A model generated the notes under the pieces. That model saw only the letters and a list, made by a program, of their open reading frames with translations. It was not told the DNA's origin and searched no databases. Both the position numbers and the translations under genes were made by a program. A stretch of 64,000 nt of DNA, taken from an uncultured Clostridia bacterium (GTDB taxonomy: Bacteria; Bacillota; Clostridia; Oscillospirales; Ruminococcaceae). Of the stretch, positions 22,638 to 32,138 are shown one piece after another; position 1 is the first letter of the stretch, and the number at the start of each line of letters is the position of its first letter. Location: NCBI GenBank assembly GCA_945923775.1, contig CAMELR010000005.1, positions 1 to 64,000 of the forward strand. The letters are read 5' to 3'.

Positions 22638-24935
22638 ATGAACAAAAAGAAGATACGATACATCAAGATCAAGGAGGAACAGCCCAAGAAGCGTTCCTCG
22701 AAGAAGTCGCGCAGCCGCGCGGCAAAGAATTTCGGACATGCAATGACCATCGTCGGCACGACATTCTCCGCAATGCTGCTGATACTGGTCATCATGGTGT
22801 GCATCGTTGCGACGGTGCTTGCCGTGTACGTCCTGGACTTCGCGGATAATTCCTACGACGCGAACCTAAAGGACGTCGAGATGAAGTACACGAGCTTCGT
22901 CTACGGCTACGACGAGGATAACGAGCTTGTCGAGATAAAGCGCCTTGCCGCAGAGCAGAACCGCGTCTGGGTCGATTACGAGGACATGCCCAAGTGCCTC
23001 ATCGACGCAGTTGTAGCCTCCGAGGACAAGCGTTTCTACACGCATAAGGGCGTTGACTGGTACAGAACTGCCGGAGCGTTCTTCTCGAACGGCGACAGCG
23101 GCGGCGGTTCCACGATAACCCAACAGCTTGTAAAGAACCTCACCGGCGATAAGGAAGTAAGCTGGGAGCGTAAGCTCCGCGAGATCTTCCGCGCGCTCAG
23201 CCTGGAGGAGAAGTACACCAAGATCGACATTCTTGAGAGCTATCTGAACCAGATTTGGTTCAACGGAATGATCTACGGCGTCGGCGCAGCGTCGGAGTAC
23301 TACTTCGGCAAGGACGTTTCCGACCTCAACATCGGCGAGGCGGCCGTTCTCGCGGGAATGATACGTAACCCCTCCAAGATGTCGCCGTACTATGACCTCG
23401 CCCGCAGCAAGCAGCAGCAGAATTACTCGTTGCGCTGTATGTACGAGCAGGGCATGATCACCACGAAGGAATACGAGGATTACCGCCTGAACCGCATTCA
23501 GGTGCACTTTGCAAAGCCGGTCTACGGCGATGATTACGGCTATATCGACGAGCGCACGCTCACCGACAGCACGGACGACAGCGACCTTGACGCAGAGGTG
23601 CAGGATAAGCCCTACCGCGCATACAAGTGGAACGGCGACTACGAAGTCAGCCAGGACTGGTATGTTGACGCGGCGATAGACCAGGTCATCAACGATTTCG
23701 CCGACCTCAAGGGAATCACCTACACATCGGCGAAAAACGAGCTGTACAACGGCGGCTATAAAATCTATATAAATGAAAATATGAAGCTCCAGAAGATACT
23801 GGAGGAAAAATACCGCGACCCGTACACGGTGCTTTCATATTACAATGAGAATGCGGCGGAGAAGGATCTGATACAGTCGGCGTTCATTGTGATGGACTAC
23901 ACCGGAACGGTTCAGGCGGTTGTCGGAGGTCTCGGTGAGAAGCCCGGCGACGGCGCGTTCAACCGCGCGACCCAGGCAACGAGATCGCCGGGTTCAACGA
24001 TGAAGCCGATATCCACTTATTCGCTGGCGGTGCAGAAGAATCTCATCACATATTCTACGCTGATACCCGATGAGGCGATAAACATCGGCACACAGGACGA
24101 GCCGCAGATATGGCCGCAGAACTACGGCGAGGTATGGGGCGACGGAACGCTCCGCCCTGCGTGGTACGGCGTTCAGCACTCGCTGAATACGCTGGCGGTA
24201 AGAGTCGGCAGAATGAACACCACCAAGGCGATGTACACTCAGCTCACGCAGATGCTCGGGTTTACTACGCTGGTGGAGTCGGATATCGCGCTTTCGCCGC
24301 TGTGCCTTGGTGCGCTGACTAACGGCGCTAAGCTGGTGGAGGTCGCCGGAGCTTATCAGATCTTCGGAAACGGCGGCGTTTATTACCGTCCGATGTTCTA
24401 CAGCAAGGTAGAGGACAGCAAGGGCAACGTCATTATGGAGCAGGATTTCTACGGAACTCAGGCGATCGACAGCGATTCCGCGTGGGTTACTAACCGTATG
24501 ATCTACAAGGTAGTAAACGGCGACAGCGGTACAGGTCCGAAGGCGAAGCTCCCGAATGTGGAGGTAATCGGTAAGACTGGTACGTCCAACGCCGGCACCG
24601 ACCTGCTGTTCATGGGACTTACGCCGGAGTACATCGGCGGACTGTGGATAGGCTACGACGACAGCCGGGTTATCGGCGGAGCCGACGGCTGGAAGGCAGT
24701 GGCGCAGATCTGGCACGATGTTATGATCGACATTCAGGACACCTCTCAGGTGCTGAACTTCGTTCCGGATCCCTCGGTTGTGGAGCGCCAGTACTGCACG
24801 ATGACAGGTCTCCTTGCAACGAATAAGTGCAGCTCGACTAATACGGGCTATTACCGTGCCAGCAACCTTCCGGAGTACTGCAACGGCGATCACGGCACTA
24901 TCAGAAAGCAGATCAAGGCAAATAATCCGCAGTGA
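22638..24935 (+). CDS. Class A penicillin-binding protein (peptidoglycan glycosyltransferase/transpeptidase)
   Basis: A 765-aa bifunctional cell-wall synthase of the PBP1A type. A basic cytoplasmic tail and a transmembrane helix (about 40-63) precede the GT51 glycosyltransferase domain with EDKRFYTHKGVD and GGGSTITQQLVKN. The transpeptidase domain has S453-T-M-K, S515-L-N and K646-T-G-T-S. Start choice is uncertain: an in-frame ATG at 22593 would add 15 residues, but AGGGG lies about 11 bp before the ATG at 22638. It has its own promoter and a strong terminator. Confidence 0.93.
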   Translation: MNKKKIRYIKIKEEQPKKRSSKKSRSRAAKNFGHAMTIVGTTFSAMLLILVIMVCIVATVLAVYVLDFADNSYDANLKDVEMKYTSFVYGYDEDNELVEIKRLAAEQNRVWVDYEDMPKCLIDAVVASEDKRFYTHKGVDWYRTAGAFFSNGDSGGGSTITQQLVKNLTGDKEVSWERKLREIFRALSLEEKYTKIDILESYLNQIWFNGMIYGVGAASEYYFGKDVSDLNIGEAAVLAGMIRNPSKMSPYYDLARSKQQQNYSLRCMYEQGMITTKEYEDYRLNRIQVHFAKPVYGDDYGYIDERTLTDSTDDSDLDAEVQDKPYRAYKWNGDYEVSQDWYVDAAIDQVINDFADLKGITYTSAKNELYNGGYKIYINENMKLQKILEEKYRDPYTVLSYYNENAAEKDLIQSAFIVMDYTGTVQAVVGGLGEKPGDGAFNRATQATRSPGSTMKPISTYSLAVQKNLITYSTLIPDEAINIGTQDEPQIWPQNYGEVWGDGTLRPAWYGVQHSLNTLAVRVGRMNTTKAMYTQLTQMLGFTTLVESDIALSPLCLGALTNGAKLVEVAGAYQIFGNGGVYYRPMFYSKVEDSKGNVIMEQDFYGTQAIDSDSAWVTNRMIYKVVNGDSGTGPKAKLPNVEVIGKTGTSNAGTDLLFMGLTPEYIGGLWIGYDDSRVIGGADGWKAVAQIWHDVMIDIQDTSQVLNFVPDPSVVERQYCTMTGLLATNKCSSTNTGYYRASNLPEYCNGDHGTIRKQIKANNPQ

Positions 24936-24970
24936 TTCTGAATTAATAAGCCGTTCAAGACGGAAAAAAA

Positions 24971-24998
24971 CGGGCAAGCTTCATGCTTGCCCGTTTTT
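24971..24998. terminator. Bidirectional terminator between PBP and araD
   Basis: CGGGCAAGC (24971-24979) pairs with GCTTGCCCG (24985-24993), with A-run before and T-run after, so it can serve the two convergent genes. Confidence 0.9.
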
Positions 24999-25014
24999 AT
25001 CATCAGTAGAATAA

Positions 25015-25707
25015 TCAGCCCTGTCCGTAATAAGCGTTGGCTCCGTGCTTTCTGAGATAGTGTTTGTCCAGAAGCTCCTGCTGCATTCTTCCGGCAGTGG
25101 GAGCTATCGTCAGCGCGTGGTAGTTCATGAACGCGACTTCCTCCAGGACTACGGAATTGTGGACGGCTTCGTGAGCGTCCTTGCCCCAGGTGAACGGACC
25201 GTGGCTCTTTACAAGCACCGCCGGGATAGTCATCGGGTCCACGCCGTCGAAGGTCTCGATTATGACCTTTCCGGTCTCCTTTTCGTACTCGCCGCGTATC
25301 TCCTCCGGGGTCATAGCCCGGGTGCAGGGGATCTCGCCGTAGAAGTAGTCGCCCTGGGTGGTGCCCATCGGCTGAATGCCTACGCCAGCCTGCGCGAAGG
25401 AAGTCGCCCAGCGGCTGTGGGTATGAACTACGCCGCCGATTGCCGGGAATGCGCGGTACAGCTCCAGGTGAGTGGGAGTGTCGCTGGAGGGCTTCCACTT
25501 GCCCTCGGCTACTTTTCCGGTTGCAAGCTCGACTACTACCATGTCCTCGGCGGTCATGCCCTCATACGGAACGCCGGAGGGCTTAATTACTATCATTCCG
25601 CTCTCGCGGTCAACCGCGGAAACATTGCCCCAGGTGAACGTTACAAGGTTGTATTTCGGAAGCAGAAGATTGGCTTCCAGGACTTCTTGCTTTAACTTCT
25701 CTAACAT
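25015..25707 (-). CDS. araD: L-ribulose-5-phosphate 4-epimerase
   Basis: A 230-aa class II aldolase-family enzyme that converts L-ribulose 5-phosphate into D-xylulose 5-phosphate, the last step of L-arabinose breakdown. Landmarks are [19 protein letters not shown], the zinc ligands in VVHTHSRWA and the YGEIPCTR segment. Length matches the AraD family. It follows the FGGY kinase by 14 bp on the same strand, so the two form an arabinose/ribulose module. No isomerase (AraA) is present in the window. Confidence 0.93.
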   Translation of the reverse strand: MLEKLKQEVLEANLLLPKYNLVTFTWGNVSAVDRESGMIVIKPSGVPYEGMTAEDMVVVELATGKVAEGKWKPSSDTPTHLELYRAFPAIGGVVHTHSRWATSFAQAGVGIQPMGTTQGDYFYGEIPCTRAMTPEEIRGEYEKETGKVIIETFDGVDPMTIPAVLVKSHGPFTWGKDAHEAVHNSVVLEEVAFMNYHALTIAPTAGRMQQELLDKHYLRKHGANAYYGQG

Positions 25708-25721
25708 ATTGTGTACCTCTT

Positions 25722-27296
25722 TTATTTCGCGGCTGCGTATTCTGCGGAAAGTCCGCGCTTGTAGTTCTCCATGAATTTACGGAATCCCTCCGCGCCCTTT
25801 TCCTCGGGCTGCAGCGTTGTGGATTCCATGCCGCCAAATACCTCACTGTCGAGGAACTCCGGCAGGGACTTTCCGCCGCCGCATACGGAGTAAGCCGCCA
25901 GCAGAGCCATTCCCCACGCGCCGCCCTCTCCGGCGGTTTTCATTACCGATACGGCACAGCCGAGACCGTCCGCGAGGAACTGCTGAGCAACTCCCTTTGT
26001 CTTGAACAGACCGCCGTGTCCGGTGATCTTGTCAACGGAAACCTGCTCCTTGTCGAACAGGATATCCATGCCGAGTTTCAGCGCTGCCATCGTGGAGTAA
26101 ATCTCCGCGCGGAAAAGGTTCGCGAGATTGAATTTTCCGTCCGGAGTGCGGAAGTACATCGGTCTGCCGTTCTCCGCGCCTGCGACAGGCTCGCCGGAAA
26201 GGAAATTGTACGCTACCGTGCCGCCGCAGTCCGGGGCGGCGTTGAGCGCGTTGCGGTAGAGCATTTCGTACAGCGCCGGCATTTCCACCGGGTGCCCGCT
26301 CAGCTCCGCGAATTCACTGAACACCTTTACCCATGCGTCCAGTTCGGAACAGCAGTTGTTGCAGTGCACCATAGCCACCGGAGCGCCGTCCGGGGTGGTC
26401 ACTACGTCTATTTCAGGGTAGTAGCCCTTGAGCGGCTTGTCCAGCACCAGCATTGCAAATATTGAGGTTCCTGCGGATACGTTTCCGGTGCGCGGAAGTA
26501 CGCTGTTTGTCGCGGTCATTCCGGTGCCTGCGTCGCCCTCGGGAGGGCACACGGGAACTCCCGGCTGGAGGTTTCCGCTCGGGTCGAGGAGCTTTGCTCC
26601 CTCAGCGGTCAGCACCGCTTCCGAGGCTCCCGCGCTGAGCACGCCGGGAAGCACGTCGGGCAGCCTGTGCCCGAATCCCTTCTTCGCGAGGAGTTCGTCG
26701 GTCTTTGCGATGTATCCGGCGTTGTACTGTCCGCCGTCCACCGGGAAGATTCCGGAGGCCTCTCCAACGCCGACATGGCGCTTTCCGGTCAGCCGGAAGT
26801 GGATATATCCCGCAAGAGTGTTGATGTGCGCGATATTCTTTACATGCTCCTCGCCGTTAAGTACCGCCTGATAGAGGTGTGCTATGCTCCAGCGCTGGGG
26901 TATATTGAATCCCAGCAGCTCCGACAGCTCGGAAGCTGCCTGCTCGGTTATCGTGTTTCTCCAGGTGCGGAACGGAACCAGCAGTCTGTCGTCCTTATCG
27001 AACGCCATGTATCCGTGCATCATGCCGGAGATTCCCATTGCGCCGTAGCCTGTGGGAACTACGCTGTACTTCTGCTTGACGTCCTCCACAAGGCTGGCAT
27101 AGCAGTGCTGTAATCCGGTGGTGATATCGTCGAGGGAGTAGGTCCACACGCCGTTTTCGTAGCGGTTCTGCCAGTCGTGGCTGCCGCTGGCTATGGGCGC
27201 AAAGGTGTCGTCGATGAGAACCGCCTTTATTCTGGTGGAGCCGAACTCTATGCCGAGGTAGGTTTTGTTATTCTGTATTTTTTCCTGTATAGTCAT
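25722..27296 (-). CDS. FGGY-family carbohydrate kinase, probably ribulokinase
   Basis: A 524-aa sugar kinase. [17 protein letters not shown] is the N-terminal phosphate-binding segment of the actin-like ATPase fold, [13 protein letters not shown] and [13 protein letters not shown] are FGGY hallmarks, and [10 protein letters not shown] lies in the C-terminal domain. The neighbouring araD makes L-ribulokinase the likely activity, although the sequence is not the classic araB type. The ATG at 27296 has AAGGAGA in front and lies 20 bp after the amylase stop; a longer start at 27320 would overlap that gene. Confidence 0.85.
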   Translation of the reverse strand: MTIQEKIQNNKTYLGIEFGSTRIKAVLIDDTFAPIASGSHDWQNRYENGVWTYSLDDITTGLQHCYASLVEDVKQKYSVVPTGYGAMGISGMMHGYMAFDKDDRLLVPFRTWRNTITEQAASELSELLGFNIPQRWSIAHLYQAVLNGEEHVKNIAHINTLAGYIHFRLTGKRHVGVGEASGIFPVDGGQYNAGYIAKTDELLAKKGFGHRLPDVLPGVLSAGASEAVLTAEGAKLLDPSGNLQPGVPVCPPEGDAGTGMTATNSVLPRTGNVSAGTSIFAMLVLDKPLKGYYPEIDVVTTPDGAPVAMVHCNNCCSELDAWVKVFSEFAELSGHPVEMPALYEMLYRNALNAAPDCGGTVAYNFLSGEPVAGAENGRPMYFRTPDGKFNLANLFRAEIYSTMAALKLGMDILFDKEQVSVDKITGHGGLFKTKGVAQQFLADGLGCAVSVMKTAGEGGAWGMALLAAYSVCGGGKSLPEFLDSEVFGGMESTTLQPEEKGAEGFRKFMENYKRGLSAEYAAAK

Positions 27297-27316
27297 GCTG
27301 ATCTCCTTAAAACTGG

Positions 27317-29203
27317 TCAAACCTTGCAGTAGATGACCGCATAATCAAACGGGGAAACGTGTACCTTACCGTCCTTTATGCCCTTCTCGTAGCGGTCGAA
27401 CGCCGGAACAAAGTCGTAGAACATATCCGTTTTGTCGTTGACGATATCAAAGGTCCTTCCGCGGGTGCTCTTGTTGAGGTAGATTATCGCGGCTTCACGG
27501 GTTATCTTGTCGTAGCGGGCGAATACGCACACGTTGTCGTCCACCTCAATGAACATCAGATGCCCCTGCTCGAACGCGTGGGTACCCTTGCGGATCACGC
27601 CGAGCTGGCGTGTGAACTCGATGAGGTCGAGGTTTTCACGACCCCAGGGGTAGCAGCGGCGGTTGAACGGATCGCGGTAGCCCTCCATGCCTGCCTCGTC
27701 GCCGTAGTAAACCGACGGCACGCCCGGCAGGAAGAACTGAAGCACCATCGCGCACTTCATCAGCGAGATTCCGTACATATACTGCTGACCGTTAAGGTAG
27801 CGCTCCGCCTGCCAGTCCTTGCCGTTCCAGCCGATCTCGTCGCCGGCGAGACGCGTCAGGGCGCGCTCGGTGTCGTGGGTGGACAGGAAGTTCATCAGCA
27901 TGTCGATGGCGGGCTTGGGGTAGTGGTCGAGGATAGTCATTATGCTGTCGGTGAACGCCTTTGCGTCGGCGTACTTGACGTAGTTCAGGATAGCTTCCTT
28001 GAACGGGTAGTTCATAACGCTGTCGAGCTGACCGCCGATGAGGTAGCGCCTGCGTACGCCGTAGCTCTCCTTGTTGGAGGCGTCCTCCCAGACCTCGCCG
28101 TATACTATCTTGTCGCCGCCCTTAGCCTTGACCGCCTTGTTGATGTTGTCGAGGAATTCGTCCGGCAGCTCGTCGGCTACATCGAGACGCCAGCCCTGCG
28201 CGCCGAGGTCTATCCACTTCTGGAGGATACCGTTTTCGCCGCAGATGTAATTCGTGTACTCAGGGTTGTTCTCGTTTACGTTCGGGAGGGTGGTGATCCC
28301 CCACCAGCTTTCGTACTTATCCGGGTAGCCAGTGAAACTGTACCACGGGAAGTAGGGGCTGTTGCGGTCGCGGTAGGCTCCGGTGTTGTTGCCGTATCTT
28401 CCGAATTTGTTGAAGTAGATGGAATCCGCGCCGGTGTGCGAGAATACGCCGTCCAGTATGACGCTTATGCCCATTTCCTTCGCCTTGGCGCAGAGCTCCT
28501 TGAAGTCCTCCTCAGTGCCGAGCAGCGGGTCTATCTTCTCGTAGTTCGCGGTGTTGTAGCGGTGGTTCTCGTGAGCCTCGAAAATCGGGTTGAGGTAGAT
28601 CACGGTAGTTCCCAGGCTCTTGATGTAGGGGAGCTTCTCGATGATTCCCTGAAGGTCGCCGCCGAAATAGTCGTTGTTGCGGACTATGCCCTTTTCGTCG
28701 GGCTTGTAGTAAGGCGTAGCGTACCAGTCGTCGCGCATTATGCGGTCGGTGGGGACGTTCTCGTGCGGCTTTCCGCTCTTGCAGAAGCGGTCGGGGAATA
28801 TCTGGTACATGATTCCTCCGCGGATAAACAGCGGGGTGTACAGATTCTCGTCAAATACGGTGAGCTGGAACAGCTCCTCGCCCTCGAACACGCCCTCGGA
28901 AGCGCCGCGGCGCTTGATGTAGCGGCGTCTGCCGTCCAGCACGCAGGTGAAGTAGTAGTGATGTATTCCCACGTTGTTCGGTGTGAAGCAGCAGGAATAA
29001 ATGTTGTCATCGCCGCTTTCGTCCTGGAGTACCAGCTCGATGAAGCGCTCCTTGTAGCCTGGGCGGAACATTACAAGCGTGAGGTCGGTGACGTTCATAT
29101 GCTTTGGCAGGCGTATGTTGTAGATACTCGGCTGACCTCTTCTGAGCGCGCCGAAGGGGTGCTTGTATTCATTGTCGAAGCAGTCAAAAATCGGTTTTCC
29201 CAT
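27317..29203 (-). CDS. GH13 alpha-amylase / neopullulanase
   Basis: A 628-aa cytoplasmic glycoside hydrolase (no signal peptide). An N-terminal beta-sandwich (about 1-125) precedes the TIM barrel. GH13 conserved regions are visible: DGVFSHTG, the nucleophile Asp in GWRLDVADE, the acid/base Glu in YGEVWED and the third acid in FLSTHDTER. The N-terminal domain and MYQIFPDRF motif fit the neopullulanase/cyclodextrinase group (GH13_20), which cleave maltodextrins, cyclodextrins or pullulan. It lies between glycogen phosphorylase and the ribulokinase-like gene and probably serves maltodextrin turnover with the former. Confidence 0.9.
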   Translation of the reverse strand: MGKPIFDCFDNEYKHPFGALRRGQPSIYNIRLPKHMNVTDLTLVMFRPGYKERFIELVLQDESGDDNIYSCCFTPNNVGIHHYYFTCVLDGRRRYIKRRGASEGVFEGEELFQLTVFDENLYTPLFIRGGIMYQIFPDRFCKSGKPHENVPTDRIMRDDWYATPYYKPDEKGIVRNNDYFGGDLQGIIEKLPYIKSLGTTVIYLNPIFEAHENHRYNTANYEKIDPLLGTEEDFKELCAKAKEMGISVILDGVFSHTGADSIYFNKFGRYGNNTGAYRDRNSPYFPWYSFTGYPDKYESWWGITTLPNVNENNPEYTNYICGENGILQKWIDLGAQGWRLDVADELPDEFLDNINKAVKAKGGDKIVYGEVWEDASNKESYGVRRRYLIGGQLDSVMNYPFKEAILNYVKYADAKAFTDSIMTILDHYPKPAIDMLMNFLSTHDTERALTRLAGDEIGWNGKDWQAERYLNGQQYMYGISLMKCAMVLQFFLPGVPSVYYGDEAGMEGYRDPFNRRCYPWGRENLDLIEFTRQLGVIRKGTHAFEQGHLMFIEVDDNVCVFARYDKITREAAIIYLNKSTRGRTFDIVNDKTDMFYDFVPAFDRYEKGIKDGKVHVSPFDYAVIYCKV

Positions 29204-29231
29204 GAATTTCTCCTCTTAGATTATAATACGG

Positions 29232-29276
29232 AAAAAGGCGGTTAATGCCGCAGCCATACAGCCGCGGCATGCCGCC
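29232..29276 (-). terminator. Terminator of glycogen phosphorylase gene
   Basis: A long GC-rich hairpin (GGCGG 29237-29241 with CCGCC 29272-29276, and inner ATGCCGC/GCGGCAT), followed on the minus strand by TTTTT at 29232-29236. Confidence 0.8.
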
Positions 29277-29295
29277 TGAAATATTTCGTTTTCGA

Positions 29296-31692
29296 TTACT
29301 TGAGGTTCCAGATGTCTCTTGCGTAGTCGGTAACTGCGCGGTCTGCGGAGAATCTGCCTGCGCCTGCGATATTGTACAGGGACTTCTTGTTCCACTCAAG
29401 CTGGTTTTTGTAAACCTCGCTGATGTAGTGCTGAGTGCCGCGGTAGCTGTCGAAGTCTGCCAGCGCCATGTAGAAATCCTTGTTTCTGATGGAGTTCGCA
29501 ACTTCCTCGAAGGTAGCGCCGTTGATGCCGTTGTACATGCGGGCCATAACGTCCCTGATGATCTGGCTGTTGTTGATGTAGTCCTCGGGGTGGTAGCCCT
29601 TCATGCGAAGCTCGTTGACCTCGGGAGTTCTCATGCCGAAGATGAAGATGTTGTCGGTGCCTACAGCCTCGTGGATCTCGACGTTAGCGCCGTCGTAGGT
29701 GCCGAGGGTCAGCGCGCCGTTGAGCATGAGCTTCATGTTGCCAGTACCGGAAGCCTCGGTGCCTGCAAGGGAGATCTGCTCGGAAACTTCCGCAGCGGGC
29801 ATGAGTATCTCGGACAGGGTCACGCGGTAGTCCTCCAGAAATACTACGGAGAGCTTCTCGCGGATCTTCGGGTTGTGCTTGATCTCCTCGCCGATGCACC
29901 AGATCATCTTGATGATCTGCTTTGCGATATAGTAGCCGGGAGCTGCCTTGGAAGCGAAGATATAGGTCTTGGGAACGAAGTCAGCGTCCGGATTCTGGAG
30001 CAGGTAGTTGTAGTCGGCAATGATGTTCATTGCGTTGAGCTGCTGGCGCTTGTATTCGTGCAGACGCTTAACCTGAACGTCGAAGATGGAGTCGAGGTTG
30101 AGCTTGGTGCCGGTGGTCTTTTCAACGTACTCAGCGAATGCCTGCTTGTTCTGCTTCTTGATCTTGCCGAGCTGCTCAAGCACGTTCTTGTCGTTAGCGA
30201 ATACCTGGAACTTGATGAGCTCTGCGGCGTCCTTCTTGAAGCCCTCGCCGATGCACTGGGAGAGCAGGTCTGTAAGACCCTTGTTGCTCTGGAGCAGCCA
30301 TCTTCTGTAAGCGATACCGTTGGTAACGTTCTTGAACTGGGAGGGTCTGTCAAGAGCCTGGAGTCTGAATACGTCGTCCTTGATGATCTGGCTGTGCAGC
30401 TTGGATACGCCGTTTACGCTGTGGGAAGCAGCAACGCAGAGGTAAGCCATGTGGATCTTACCGCCCTGGATAATGGACATCTTGGAAACTCTGTCGCTGT
30501 CCTGGGTTCTGTTGAACAGATCCTCGCAGTAGCGGCGGTTGATCTCGCAGATGATGGAGTAGATTCTCGGGAGGATCTTCTCAACAAGGCTCTGATCCCA
30601 CTTCTCGAGTGCCTCAGCCATAACGGTGTGGTTGGTGTAAGCGAAGGTGTTGGTAACGATGTGCCAAGCCTGCTCCCAGCCGTAGCCGCACTCGTCGAGG
30701 AGTATTCTCATCAGCTCCGGGATAGCGAGGGTCGGGTGAGTATCGTTGATGTGGATAGCAACCTTCTCGTGGAAGTTCTCCAGTGTGCCGTATACGTTCA
30801 TGTGGCGCATTACGATATCGCCGACGGAAGCGGCGCACATGAAGTACTGCTGGCGCAGACGGAGCGCCTTGCCCTCGAGGTGGTTATCGTTCGGGTAAAG
30901 AACCTTGGAAATAGCGTGAGCGATGTTGTTAGCGCCCATAGCCTTAGCGTAGTCGCCGGTGTTGAAGCTGTTCATATCGAAGGACATGGACTCAGCGCTC
31001 CACAGACGGAGCTTGGAAACGCCCTTGCTGTCGTAGCCGGAAACGTACATATCGTAGGGAACAGCGTTTACTGTGGTGTAGTTGACGTGCTCGAGGTGGT
31101 GGTAGTTATCCTCCCAGTATTCGTTGATCTGACCGTCGAAGTGAACCTCGATAGCCTGGTCGGGAACCGGAACGAGCCAAGCGCCGCCGCCGGGGAGCCA
31201 GTTATCAGGAAGCTCGGTCTGCCAGCCGTCAACGATCTTCTGCTTGAAGATACCGTACTCGTAACGGATAGAGTAACCGGTAGCGGGATAGTCGCAGGTA
31301 GCGAGACCGTCCATGTAGCAGGCTGCAAGTCTGCCCAGACCGCCGTTGCCGAGACCTGCGTCCGGCTCCTCGTCGTAAACGCTGTCTATCTTGATGCCCA
31401 TATCCTTGAGAGCTTCCTCAGCAACGTCCTGCATGCCGAGATTGTAGAGGCTGGTCTTGAGGGAGCGGCCCATCAGGAACTCCATGGAGAGGTAGTAAAC
31501 CTGCTTTCTGCCCTTAGAGTTGCAGTCGTGCATAAAGTTGTGACGCTTTTCCTTGAGGTAGTTGACTACAACGGAGGAAAGTGCGCGGTAAACCTGTGTG
31601 ATAGTAGCGTTCTGTGCGTCGGTACGGAAATCGAATTCCAGTATGCCGTCGAGCTGTCTCTTCAGTTCGTCCTTAGTAAACGGAGAATTCAT
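29296..31692 (-). CDS. glgP: Glycogen/starch/maltodextrin phosphorylase
   Basis: A 798-aa GT35 enzyme that releases glucose 1-phosphate from alpha-1,4-glucans. YLSMEFLMGRSL and GNGGLGRLAACY lie near the N-terminus, and the pyridoxal-phosphate site is ASGTGNMKLMLNGALTLGT with the Schiff-base Lys. The C-terminal EIHEAVGTDNIFIFG and YRGTQHYISEVYK are also typical. Cytoplasmic, full length. It has its own promoter (31756-31784) and terminator. Confidence 0.96.
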   Translation of the reverse strand: MNSPFTKDELKRQLDGILEFDFRTDAQNATITQVYRALSSVVVNYLKEKRHNFMHDCNSKGRKQVYYLSMEFLMGRSLKTSLYNLGMQDVAEEALKDMGIKIDSVYDEEPDAGLGNGGLGRLAACYMDGLATCDYPATGYSIRYEYGIFKQKIVDGWQTELPDNWLPGGGAWLVPVPDQAIEVHFDGQINEYWEDNYHHLEHVNYTTVNAVPYDMYVSGYDSKGVSKLRLWSAESMSFDMNSFNTGDYAKAMGANNIAHAISKVLYPNDNHLEGKALRLRQQYFMCAASVGDIVMRHMNVYGTLENFHEKVAIHINDTHPTLAIPELMRILLDECGYGWEQAWHIVTNTFAYTNHTVMAEALEKWDQSLVEKILPRIYSIICEINRRYCEDLFNRTQDSDRVSKMSIIQGGKIHMAYLCVAASHSVNGVSKLHSQIIKDDVFRLQALDRPSQFKNVTNGIAYRRWLLQSNKGLTDLLSQCIGEGFKKDAAELIKFQVFANDKNVLEQLGKIKKQNKQAFAEYVEKTTGTKLNLDSIFDVQVKRLHEYKRQQLNAMNIIADYNYLLQNPDADFVPKTYIFASKAAPGYYIAKQIIKMIWCIGEEIKHNPKIREKLSVVFLEDYRVTLSEILMPAAEVSEQISLAGTEASGTGNMKLMLNGALTLGTYDGANVEIHEAVGTDNIFIFGMRTPEVNELRMKGYHPEDYINNSQIIRDVMARMYNGINGATFEEVANSIRNKDFYMALADFDSYRGTQHYISEVYKNQLEWNKKSLYNIAGAGRFSADRAVTDYARDIWNLK

Positions 31693-31755
31693 TCTTTTTG
31701 TTGACCCCTTTCAATATGGCGCTTTGCACCTGTTACATATTTTTCACCATCTATC

Positions 31756-31784
31756 ATTATACTATTTTCTCCGCGGAATTTCAA
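31756..31784 (-). promoter_or_regulatory. Promoter of glgP
   Basis: Minus strand: TTGAAA (31779-31784), 17-bp spacer, TATAAT (31756-31761). Confidence 0.8.
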
Positions 31785-32071
31785 GGATTTAAACGCATAA
31801 CTGTGAAATATAACAATAGTAACATATTGATTTTGAGTAATTTAGACAATATTCCTAGAAGCGCCTGGAAACACTTTGAGTATTAATTGACCCTGCAACG
31901 ATTACAGTCTAATATTATCAAGCGCAATGTCCTGGCGACGACCGTTGATTTACTCTCCGCAGCCGCGCAAACAAGCTGACAAGCAATAAGAAACCGTAAA
32001 AAAAGACGGCTCTCCGGAATTTTCTGGAATTCATTGTGCGGCTAGAAATTCCGGGCGTAAGCCTGCAGCGC
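31785..32071. other. Intergenic region between glgP promoter and pckG terminator
   Basis: No gene seen. A 9-bp inverted repeat CCGGAATTT (32014-32022) / AAATTCCGG (32046-32054) is the only structure noted. Confidence 0.5.
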
Positions 32072-32104
32072 AAAAAAAGCGCAGGCACGTTTGAGTACCT
32101 GCGC
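32072..32104 (-). terminator. Terminator of pckG
   Basis: GCGCAGG (32079-32085) pairs with CCTGCGC (32098-32104); on the minus strand seven T follow. Confidence 0.9.
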
Positions 32105-32138
32105 CGTTTTATTCAGTCAGGAGACTTTCAGAAGGCAA

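Noticed and set aside
27359-31704. Very long plus-strand ORFs (628 and 819 codons) opposite the amylase and phosphorylase genes
   Set aside because: They mirror genes with clear family motifs on the minus strand. Their Val/Leu-rich composition is an antisense effect of biased codon use, and no RBS or domain supports them.
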